A stretch of 64,000 bases of DNA from Rotaria sordida (taxonomy: Eukaryota; Rotifera; Eurotatoria; Philodinida; Philodinidae): the NCBI GenBank assembly GCA_905250125.1, contig CAJNOL010000001.1, forward strand, positions 248,001 through 312,000, given 5' to 3'. Both the position numbers and the translations under genes were made by a program. Position 1 is the stretch's first letter. Every line of letters starts with the position of its first letter. Of the stretch, positions 34,777 through 46,336 are shown piece after piece. The notes under the pieces were generated by a model. That model was not told the origin of the DNA and did no database searches. It saw only the letters and a program-made list of their open reading frames with translations.

Positions 34777-37700
34777 TTATATATATATCGGATTTTCTTG
34801 TCCAGTTAATAGACGATACATTTGAGTTGGCATTGTTTTCATTCGAAGCTAAAAATATGAAATGATTTTTAAAAAACCAAAAAAAAAATAAAATATAGAA
34901 AATTAATTAACTTACTTCACCAACTGAATTTGATAACATACTGACTATTCTTTCATGAGGAGTAGCGACAACACTATGTCCATTGATTTCTATGATTCGA
35001 TGACCAACACGTACACCACCTCGTTCAGCAATACCACCACGAAGTAGACTACAAATCTAAAAAACAAATTCGATTACTGATATTTAATATAAATAAAAAC
35101 TTGTCTTACAATGCCATTTTGTACACTAAAACCAAGCTAAAAAATAAAATAAAATAAACATGTATTTTTAAAACTTGAAAAGATTAGTCAAAATTTTTAC
35201 TTGATATTTAGTATCCGGTCGTCGAATCAGTACTTCAACAACTGGTGGACAAGGAACAACGACTAATCGTACAGTTGTAAGATGTTTAACACTCTAAAAT
35301 AAGGTTAACATGAATTTTTGTCTTTTTGTTTTTCAATATAAAAAAAAACAAATTCAGTACTTTTATTTGTGTTTGACAAGAAGATAACGGTAACCCAACT
35401 AAACTTATTCCATTAACTGTTATAATCTGATCACCAATATTTAAATGTCCACATCTAATTAACAACAACAAAATAAACACATTCAAATAATAATCTAGAT
35501 ATCTATTTTATGAAAAAAAATGTCTTCAAACAGATAAATCGAGACTATTTGAATTATGTAAATACAAATGAACAATAAATAACTTGAAAAAAGTTTGTGT
35601 TCTTATCTTATTGCTGTGAAGCTACTGTCCTTTTAAGGTATTTTTTTGTTAAATGAATGCCATAATAATAGAAAAACTGAATTTCAAATTTCGAGTTGAA
35701 ATTTTGCATAGAGAGTCGTTTTAAGTCTTTTGATTTTATTCTATACTGAAACAAGAATATCAAATCTGCTGGTTTAAGTTAAGTGATGTAAAAGACATGC
35801 TATTACCATAGTTATATTTTAGGATAGAAACAGTGACATTCACAAAAAAATCTATTCGCGTTAAGGTCTTTCTCAATGCATCAGTTTTTCTGTTACTATA
35901 GCATTCATTTAAAAAATACTGTAAAATTACAGCATCTTCGCAGCAACTAATTAAGCGTACGACTTCTTTTCAGAATATTTATAGCTCATGTGAGTCTACA
36001 TAGTACACGTTATCTCGTATCAATAGTAATTAATCAGTTGGAGAACATCTATTATAAGAAATGCAATAACACACTATTATTCTCTAATGAATTCTATCGT
36101 GTATAATTAATGTATCTATATTGATCATTAAAAAAAATATTCTTTTGATTTGCTAAAACAAACCTTGCGGCTGGTCCATTAGGCATCATATTTGCGATAA
36201 CAACTGTTGGTAACATTGAACCCCAACCACTTTCAACAATAACAACACCAAGTGATTCATTCTTCGATTTTGGAACAATAACCTAAAGAAAAAAAAAAGA
36301 AAATGTAAAATAGAGAAAATTAAAATAAATGTTATTTTTTTTTACTTCTTTTTGACATTCTTTTTTGGAAAATCGATCTAATTCTTCATTACCAATTTCT
36401 TGTTGATTAAGTACTTCTTGATAATCAATATCACGCGTAAAACTTGGATCATCAATACCATTGGCTTTTAAAAATTCGACATACGCTACTTGAAATGCTT
36501 GTCCAATGGAATGCGCAATTGATTGAGCCTTTTCAATAGATATATTAATGATTATTTTAAAATTTCTCGATTGGAACTCACTTCTTCGGATTCAAAAACA
36601 TGACAAATCATTTTTTGATTAATTGATACAACACGACGTGTACTTGTTTCATTTGTGTCATCATTTCCATTAATATTATCATCAGTATGTTGTAAATAAC
36701 GTCGTTTAGCCATTAGTACAACAAGATCACCAATATCAGCTAAATATTTTCAAAAGAAATTAATATTTTATTTAAATTAAATGATGAATTACGTTTATAT
36801 TCTGTAGATTTGAAGAAATATACCAAAAGAGTGAAACAAAAACGAGGTGTCGCAAGCACTGAGAAGGGGAAAGGGCTTGAAATTGATAAACAAAAAAGAC
36901 AATAAAACTCGGGAACTCTGCTGAAGATTGTGGGAAGTCACTCCCACATATAAGGTTACGAATATTTTTTTCTCATAAAAAAAAAAGATACATTTGAAAT
37001 ATAATAACAAATAGTATAAGAAATACCACTCATACTTTTCCAAGAATATATGAGTCAGAAAAAAATTACACAAAATAGAATACATCGTAGAAACAGAAAT
37101 GGTATGAATGTGAGTAGGTGAAGAGAAGACTCACACACCCATACCCATCTTTATATAAGTGTTCGCAGTTAATAGGATCATATTCATCAGATGAGATTAT
37201 TATTATTATTATTATTGTTTGACTTTGTCTTATCGATCAATTAACTTTTGAGAGGAGAATATTATCTGCCAGAAATGGGCCATCTATTACTCATAAACAC
37301 TAACTCTCTATCACCCATTTCATACTAATGCATTTAGCCATCAAATGTATCTTTTTTTTTTGTTGGTGATCAAAGGACAGTTTTTCCTGCATATAATCTA
37401 TTCTTTATGGCTGAGTGGCTACATTGTTCGTGACTAGTGCCCGACGTGATCGCCGTGACTCACGAGTAGTCATGGTCACGACTATGACCGTGACCAATAT
37501 TTTTAATTCGTGATCGTAACCGTGACTGGAGCTTGACCACGAACAGTCATGGATTCTAAAATAGTCGAGGGCATTCAGGGATTCAGCACTAAGGAGGGAT
37601 AAGAGGATGTTCCTCAGGCTACCCTCTCGCCCCAGTCATCACTTTTAGTAAAAAACGGAAACTTTGCAATAGCTCTTTCTGGAATTTTTTTTTATGTTGA

Positions 37701-40700
37701 GGAATCAGACAAAAGGACCGTGACCATGACCAAAAAAAGTTGGTCATGCCGAGAACTATTCGAGACGTACCCACAAGGTATTGTATGCAAACCTCAGTAT
37801 CTCCAGCCATGAAATGGCGCTGAACAACTGGCTAATGACTATTTGCTTCGGATCACCAATTCGATAGGATGCTGACTGTATTGTGACATTCACCTATTTT
37901 TGGGATTAGCTGGTGTTTATGGGGAGCTCAAGAACTATAGGAAGATATCGGAGTATTGAATCTGACGCTAGGTAGCTGAAAGAGAGAGATATACTGTCTT
38001 TATGACTATTTGATTTGAAAAAAAAACAAGTAATTTTTCTTTACTAACCTATATAAGATATTGATCTTAGAGAATGATCCATTAGAATGTCTTGTAAATC
38101 AGTATTTAAAACCATAATTTTTTCAGTTGATATAAATAAATCAACTTCAACTGATGGTTGACTTTCACCTTGTGGTGCTTTAATACGTCCAACAGCTTCT
38201 TGTGCTTGCATCATACGTGATGCTTTAGTTGGATTTCCTTCGGCAAGTAATTGTGTTGAACCAAGATAACGACAACGAAATAAAACACCTTCAATTAGTA
38301 CTGACGAATTTTCTGGATCAACAATTGTTCGAGTAAGAACTAAAAACACGTATAATAAAGATATTTATTATTAAAATATTTTGTATTTTGCTAACACTAC
38401 ATGCATTAACAAACAACAACAACAACAACAACAAAATTTTTCGATTACTTACAAAAGAGAAAAAAAAAGAAAGGTTAAGAATCAGATTTTTATTATTAAA
38501 ACAGAGAAAAACAAAAAGATTTTAATTTAAATAAAATAAAATAAAAATTTACCTTCTTGTGTTTTAGGTTTATTTGATGGTTTTGAAACAGCCTAAATAA
38601 AACAAACAACATAAGTTCTGGTTTTTTTTTCTTTATTTTATCAATATTTAAACATACAGCATCACGAACAGCTTGATTTTTAGCATGAATACGATGTTCA
38701 ACACCAAGTAATTTATCTGTTTCTTCATCAGTATCATAATCTAAATAAATTTAATTTTATTATTATTTATTCAAAAATAATAATTGATAAAAAAAATGAA
38801 ATCATATCATGCTTGTTTCTAACGACAAAATTAAAGCAATATGGGGGAAAAAATATAAAAATAACATGCGACAACAAACCCTTTTTTGGTAATGGTTTTA
38901 TGTTAACATTTCCTTCATCTAAAGTTTGGTGTTTTTTTTTGTTTCTTTTAATTATATAAAAACAAAAAACAAAAAAAAATGTCGTTCTTACCTGTTTGAC
39001 CACCTGAAGATTCTTCATTACTAGTTTTTTGTTGTTGCCAATTTGATTCATTTGTTGAACAATCTGTTGTTACAGGTTGAACAGTAGCTGATGATGATGA
39101 TGATAAAGATGATGATGGGGGTGTTGCTGGCAGTGGACGAATATAAAATGATTTTGATTGAGATTCAAGACCATTTGTTGTTGTTGATTTCGAAAATTGT
39201 CGTTTATGTGATGATGTTATTAATGATGAATGATTTTGATCGAATAAAAAATCGCTTTGTGTGGATTGATGACGACCATTTGATTTTGATTTTATTGACG
39301 ATGATTGTTCATCACCACTTATATTTTCTGAATCTGATAAACCATCTTCAAGTACAGGCATACTTGCTGTTGTATTAGATTTTTGACTTTCCAATGAAAT
39401 AATACTATCAGCATCATTTGTACCAGCACCATCCGATGATAAATCTGGTGATAATTTTGATAAACTTCCATTTATATTATTATGATGCTGAAATGTTTGT
39501 GATGTTGATTTTTTATTTCTATGTCCAATTGAAACTGAATCCGATAATTTTATTGATTCACCACTACCAGCAGGTGAATGTTCACCACGTTCTTTTGTTG
39601 GAGTTGTTAAAGTTGAAGAGGCATGATCTAAATAATTTAGAAAAAAAAAAAGAAAGATTAATAAACAAAAAAACAAAAAAACAAAAACAATCATTGTAGA
39701 AATTATCAAGACACATATAAACAACAACAACATTAAGAACGGTTAATTATCACATTCTCACCACTATCTCCATTAGCTCGAAAATGACGTGATGATGATG
39801 ATGATGATGTTGAATTTTCATATAATGTTACAAATGGAAGTGAAGTTATCTGATTAAGATAGAGATGTGATAATATCATTTGTTGTTGTTGTTCATTTAA
39901 ATTATTTAAACGTGGATTAATACGATTTGAAAGTTTTTTATTATTTATTGAATTATTAAATAAATCAGTTAATGATTGTGATTCTCTAAATAAAGGTGTA
40001 TTATTTGTCGTACCTGACATTGCTGAATGTTCTTGTAAAAGGCGAGCTTGTTGCTGTTGTTGTTGATTATAATAAGCCGATAATCCTTGCGGACCATAAT
40101 GCTGTTCGATAAATAATGGATCATATGAAGGATAAAATGGTGGTAAACCATTGGTTGGTGTTGATGTTGTTGCCGATGGTGCTGATAGATAAGGTAAATA
40201 AAGTCCAGGATGTTGATGAGCAAATGGATAAACAGTAGGAGGCCATGGCTGTTGTGCATAAGGTGGAATAGATGGCGAATTTAAATCAATATGTGTAGAT
40301 GATGGATGATGAATAGAACGATGATAATTATGTCCATTTCGTATTGTTTGTTGTTGATCTTCATTAGCTGAATCTGTATTTATCGAATCAGGTGTCATTT
40401 CACGTGATGATGATGACGATTGTTTATGTATTGTATTTGATGTCAATGGTGTTGTTTCACGTGATTGATGACCATTTTTAATACTATTTACTGGTGATGT
40501 TGTAGTATCAAATAATTGTAGATCATTTTGTGTTAATTGTGATGGTTTTGTTGTTGTACGACGTACTTGTGTAACTATTGTTTCAATATTTTTTTCTAAT
40601 GCAGCATCAATACGTTTTTTTCCAACGGGATTAGTTGTAGATAATGTTCGAAATTGTTGTTCTTTTAAAGATGATGTCATTGATATAGGTTTAGCTAGAC

Positions 40701-41875
40701 CGGGACCATTGACAGGAGATGAACGATCCGATATGTGTTGATTTTCACCTGAGATTAAAAAAAAAAGGCAAATGATGCATGTTAATGATTAGATCAATAA
40801 TCAAATTATTTTTTTATTGTTCTCTCTGGGGAAAATGAAATACTAATGGTTATATTTATATTCTTTAAACAAACGAGAATGGTCGATTTTTTTTTTGAGT
40901 TTAACTAACATTTGAAATAATCGGAATATTTTAGTAATAATATAATTGTGAGGATGACAAAAAAAAACTGTTGACTAATGATTTATTTGCTAGCTATTGT
41001 TTTCTTTCTTACGAAGTGTATGATTTAATGGTGATGCTCTATCATCAGCTTTTGTTGTTGTTATGGTTGTTGTTAATGCTGATGTTGTCGTTGATAATGA
41101 TCTATTATCGTCTAAAGTTGTAACGTTTACAGACGATGATGATTGTTGTTGAGGAACATTTTCATCAACCTGTATAATAAATAAAAGAAACAGGTGTTTA
41201 CTCTTAAATAAATATATTATCTTAGTTTTGCTTTTTTATCGTTTTTTTTTTCTTCTAATTACTATTATCAAACCCGTAAGAACCTTGAATCATTAATAGT
41301 ATTGATGACATTTTGTTCTGTATTGCTCATGCTACATCAACTTCTACCTCAATATGTACGTGTCTATCATTTTTCTCAAAAATTATAATAATGTCTGGTC
41401 AGAAAAAAAAGCAAACAAAAGCAATGAAGCAATTATGAGAATTACACAGACAGAAGTCGCATAGTTTAGTCTTAACAATAGATGGATAGATGGTAAAGTG
41501 AGAGAGAACACTCTTGGGTCGACGCGTCTACACAACGATCAACATATGCAATTAGAAGGATGGGTTGACTATATACACTTGTTATATTCTCTCTTTACTA
41601 GAAGACAGACAAAATCGATTCATATTTTCAACTATATATATATAGATCAATTTTTTTCTTTTTATTATTTAGTTTGAATAATTATGTAAGTTCGATGACA
41701 TTTTTGTTATTGAAAAATATTTTCTCGGCTTACAAATTTGAAATAGAAGAAAAAAAAAATAACTCACATGACGTTGAGTATGACGATGATGATGATGATG
41801 ATGATGATGTTTTCGACGAGGTTTCGCCCCCGCCGTAGTTGTAGAAGTAGAATTAGTTGATGATAAGGAAGGCAT
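34777..41875 (-). CDS. APBA: Mint/X11 (APBA) neuronal adaptor with PTB and two PDZ domains
   Basis: Mint/X11 proteins are adaptors in synaptic vesicle release and trafficking of amyloid-precursor-type receptors. The C-terminal half is a clear match: the PTB domain spans 38340-36380 ([84 protein letters not shown]). PDZ1 follows (36290-35230, [36 protein letters not shown]) and then PDZ2 (35220-34830, [35 protein letters not shown]). The tail ends ...GQENPIYI, the conserved C-terminus of the family, with TAA at 34777-34779. The N-terminal half (41330-38900) is Ser/Thr/Gln/Pro-rich and poorly conserved, as usual. Two possible starts exist: an exon at 41875-41768 with a run of eight His, or MSNTEQNV at 41330. 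The introns 35454-36163 and about 36741-38048 are unusually long. Confidence 0.92.
35611..35947. mobile_element. TA-flanked inverted-repeat element in Mint intron
   Basis: Left end TTGCTGTGAAG (35611) and right end CTTCGCAGCAAC (to 35947) are near-perfect reverse complements; the match extends through words such as GTATTTTTTT and GTTAAATGAATGCCATA versus their counterparts near 35895-35925. TA lies at both borders (35609-35610 and 35948-35949). It is about 337 bases and non-coding. Confidence 0.8.
37198..37218. repeat. (ATT)n microsatellite
   Basis: About seven ATT trinucleotides in a Mint intron. Confidence 0.85.
37435..37745. repeat. GTGACC/GGTCAC-rich patch in Mint intron
   Basis: Words such as GTCATGGTCACG, GACCGTGACC and CGTAACCGTGACTGG recur in both orientations between 37435 and 37530, and again at 37715-37740. 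The patch is GC-richer than its surroundings and is probably the relic of a repeat. The open frame at 37619-37810 is not convincing. Confidence 0.45.
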
Positions 41876-42065
41876 ATTTTATATATATTGACTCATAGAA
41901 CCTCAAGATATCGCTGCTTGTATGATTATCGTTGTAGTGGAAAAAAATGGATGGAAAGTAATACTAGACTGCTGTCTCAATGCCAAAACATATAGTTCGT
42001 TCGCTCTATCAATCTCATTTCTCATTTATGCCTATCTTTTCTATTTCTCACTGGTTGTTCTTCGT

Positions 42066-42109
<44 letters not shown>

Positions 42110-42971
42110 TATCTTTCCGTATCTTCCTTCTCTTTCTTCTGTGCTTGGAGACTATCCCATCCATCTGTCAATATAAAGGGTAGAAAAAAAAAGAGGAAAA
42201 AAAGAAAAAAAAAAACTTCGTACGAGACATCGAAAGCGACGGAACTTTGAATGCGAGTAACGAGTAACAAGTGCCAAAGAAAGAGATAGAAATAACGTCA
42301 ACTAAGAGATGGATCAATCAGACGATGAATTCTTTTCGCCAATCTATATGCTAAAAAAAAAAGTTCATGTCCTCATCATCATTGAACACAATACGATGGC
42401 GGCGTCAAAAAAGACAGAATAGAAAAAAAAGACAACGAAAGGGAGAAAATGAATGACACGCGATTAACATAGAAGATCAGCAATATTTTGAACAAACCCT
42501 ATACTAAATAAGGAATACAACAGACAACGGAAGTAGAATATTTTTCTCTACTTATCATTCGTCAATGAGAATGACATTCTTCGTTTTTCTTCCTTTTTTT
42601 TTTTAATAATACTGCCAATAGCAAGGACAATAGATTAGTTTAAAGAACTGGACATAAGGCGGCAATGAATATAGACATAGGAAACGATATAGAGATAGAC
42701 AGATGTGTCGACATGCGTATGCATCCAATATATATGCATTGAATCGACACTAATTGATGAACACAAGCAATAACAAGAAAAGAAAAGAAAAATACCAAGG
42801 CGAAATTTTTTGACAATCAACCGTAAAATTTTCTCAAAATATAAGTTAGATCTTTATTTGATTTACTATCTTATAATAACAAATCTATATCTAATTTTCT
42901 AGACTTTTTTTTTGTTTTTTTGATTTCCAAACAAATCAAATAGAAATCACTTCTATTTATTTATTTTTTTC
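41876..42971. other. 1.1-kb intergenic stretch
   Basis: It lies upstream of the Mint gene and downstream of the small two-exon gene on the same strand. It carries a CT/CTAT repeat (42070-42112) and A tracts. Open frames over the CT repeat are its translation. I see no gene; Mint promoter elements are likely here. Confidence 0.5.
42070..42096. repeat. (CT)n microsatellite
   Basis: A CT dinucleotide run of about 27 bases, continuing into a short CTAT run. Confidence 0.9.
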
Positions 42972-43269
42972 TCAATCTATTCCAATAGATATTATTACTT
43001 GTGATTTTAAATATTCGTTTGTATTAATATTTTCTTTTTCATCATTAATTATTTCTGGAATTGGTGTTTTAGATAATTCATGATTATCTAAAAATATAAA
43101 TGAAAATTTTTCTGTTTTTTTTTTTCAAACACAATTTTATAATATCATTCAAACCTTCTTCAATAGTATCATCAGTTGATTGTTCAATAATATTTTCATG
43201 ATTAATGACGAATTCTTTATCATCAACATCATTCTTATCATTAACAGTTTGATAATGTCGATGTTCCAT
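42972..43269 (-). CDS. Small acidic two-exon protein of unknown function
   Basis: The ATG at 43269 begins MEHRHYQTVNDKNDVDDKEF. Exon 1 ends at a GT near 43155 (after ...DDTIEE) and joins across a roughly 60-base T-rich intron to exon 2 (DNHELSKTPIPEIINDEKEN ... SIGID) with TGA at 42972-42974. The predicted product is about 76 residues, acidic and without a membrane segment or known motif. Splice signals and codon bias look genuine, but with so short a product and no recognised family this could also be part of a longer transcript. Confidence 0.45.
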
Positions 43270-46200
43270 TTCGTCAATATTATTTATTCAGTTGTAACCA
43301 TTCATTCACATATGTGTGACGAAGTGGCTAAAACAAAAAGAACAAAAAAGAAACAGATTAAAATGAAATATACTTTTAAAGAAAGTGACTGACTACTTTC
43401 TTTAACATGGTCCTCAGGGATAATGTTAGATTATGGCATTAAAAATAAAAAGGAAAGAAAGATGAAGTTGATTTTAATAGTTTGCGACTTACTGTCTTGT
43501 CTTACTCATATTAAATCATACGATAAATTGATCGAATTAACTTTTTAAACTAATTCCTAATAAGATGTGAAATGGACAATTGCAAAAAAAGAAATGTTAA
43601 AAAAACACTTCTTTTTTTTTAATTTGAAAAAGAGTAAAAAAGTACTACATAACACGTGGACTACTTATAGCAAATAGTAATGTTCGTAATAGTGACGAAA
43701 AAAAAAGAGTATAGTAGTAACAGTAGAAAATAAAAGAAAAAGAAATAGTAAAGAATGAAAACGTAACGAGAACGAGACACATTTTGAATCTAATACACTA
43801 TTGTAAGTTATCGTTTTACTTTGCCTTGTGTTTGTTTGTAGGCTTTTTTCCTTTTATACTCCTCTCAATTCTTTTCTCTCTATCTAATAGTGTTAATAAT
43901 AATGACGATGATAGTGATGCCATTCCAAAATATTCACATTTTTGCACAAACAAAAATCTTGCATTTATGCATATATATATATGTATATATGCAGTAGGTA
44001 GACGGGTATTATTCATTTTTCATTATTCATCATACAAAAAAAAGAAACATAACAAAGTGAATGAATGAAGCTAATCTCACCAAGTATCCCGACCGGGTTT
44101 TAACTTCATCGACATAGAGAAAGAGAACGATGGAAGTAAAAGCACGAAACGGAAAAAGAGAATTATAGAGTGGATATATATTGCGTGTTCAATGACCAAC
44201 AGATAGTAATTTTACTCTCACTCTCATCTTGACTGGCTTCTATCATTGACTGCGTGTTTCACACAGTAAGAAAGAAAAGAAATTAAAAAATAATACCACG
44301 AATAGAGAGATTCAATGAATAGTTCTGGTGTGTTACACAAGAGAAGAAAAAAAACATGCACATATATATTAATATATGTATACACATCGGTAAATGGTTG
44401 GTACCAAGAAAGAGAAAGAGAGATCAAGTAAAAAATGTCTATCTCGCTGACTTGATGGAGAAAATCTATTTGAATAGAAAGAAAGAGAAGCAAGACAAAG
44501 AGACGTTGGTAGTTTTTTATTCCAATCAATCCGAGTAAAAGAGAGAGAGAGAGTGAAAGAACACCTTTTTATATCGGGTCATGAGGAAAGAGAGCCGATT
44601 GAAAAAAAAAAGAAAGAAATGTTCACTAAAGCAATTAGACGTGTACTTGATGGACACTATTTATAATATTGAGCTTCTTCAAGTCTATTTTGTTTAAAGA
44701 TACAACTTATAGAATAATATACTTAAAGGTGTATATAGTTAAAAATTCCATTACATGATAAAAACTCACTCAATTGATAAATCATTATTATTTTGGATAT
44801 TGTTATGATTATAAAGAAAAAGAAAATAAGCGGCATATAAGACTAATCGACAACAGAAAAAAAATGCACATTATCATCATTTAGATGAAACAAAAAACTA
44901 ACAAGAATGAATAGAAAAAAAGAATGGTGAAAAAAAAAAAGAAAGAAAATTAGATGAAAAATAGTAGGAGGGGAATATCCTCCTCTTTTTTTTTTTCTTC
45001 TTTTTTTTTGTTGTCTGCATGAGAATATATAAACAACAAAAGAGCGGATAAGATTTTTCGATTACTAGACAAATGAGAAGAACACAAAAAAAAAAAAAAA
45101 GAAAAAAACAACAAATTGCATTGGTAATAAGACATAAATATATCAAAGATCGAATAATATTTGAAATAATAATTATTATTTCCATTTCAATGACAAAAAA
45201 ATGAGACTTTATTATACAAATTTTAGATAGAATATCTTGTTTTACATTATTAGTCTTATTCATATTCTTACTTGATATCGTGAAATACTCAAAGGATTCA
45301 ATGAAGGTATTACTGATAAAATCTTATCGAATGTCTTTTTTTTTTCGAAAGAAATATGAGATTAACGAGACTTACATACTCATTTACTAATATTTACTGT
45401 TTAAAATGTCATTGAATGACAGCGAGGGAATTCCCTATTGTCAATAATTATTCGACTTTAGATTTCATTTTACAAATATGTATTTATGAAATTGAGAAAA
45501 CTTTAAAGGTTCTTCCTTATGACATTTCCGTATAGAGATTTTAAATGTCTTGTAAAATGAAAGTTATATGTTTTTTTGATATGCATAACTATGCATGATA
45601 GTATATTCTAACGAAGAGGAATTTTTATTGAAAACATCTGGAACATATAATAGACAAGATGAAGAATCTATTCCAAACAACTCTAATTTCTATGTTTCAC
45701 AGTAATGCATTAAAAAAAATAATGAGAAATTTACTCGTAACCAAGTTATAGAAACAATCAATATCTGACAATGTTAATTACATATCCGTAAATAGTTTTA
45801 TTTTTATTCTACATAATATATGAAATTAAATACAAAATAAAAGATAATAGTATTAGATAAAGTCAGAACTAGCCTAGGGCGACAGTTAATATTGGTGAAA
45901 GGGCGTTGCAATTTTTGGGAGGTTGTAAACATGTTGTGTCTAAGAGAACACACGAAAAAAATCTCGGTTTCTCTGGAAGAAAACAAAAATTTTTCTTGAT
46001 TCAAGGGTATCATATTTCCTTTTCTTCCCGGTCTGGTTATTCCTAGATAAAGTCTTGTTTTCAATAAAATATATTAAACAAAATTCATCATACTTATACA
46101 TAGATTTCGAAGAATTACATAAAATATCTGATCATTAATTAATTAGATAATAATCGAATTAATCTGAAAAAAATAAACGTATAAAGATCTAATTTAAAAG

Positions 46201-46336
46201 GTGACGATAATATATCAATTTATTTTTAGAAAAATATATACTTATGATAAAATATAATATCAAATGCTTATCTGTTTGTGTTTTTTTCTTTTTCATAAAA
46301 TAAATTTAAAAAAAAAAGGACATTCATTCATATTTT
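43270..46336. other. 3-kb intergenic stretch without a supported gene
   Basis: AT-rich with many A tracts, AG-rich patches (44405-44425, 44541-44555) and a small AT repeat near 43972-43990. Several open frames exist (for example 43784-44068 and 45804-46064) but lack ATG starts, domains or splice partners. I see nothing else that can be supported. Confidence 0.5.

Noticed and set aside
45461..45563. Short hairpin (TTTCATTTTACAA and its complement)
   Set aside because: Only about 13 bases match on each side in very AT-rich DNA; this is expected by chance.
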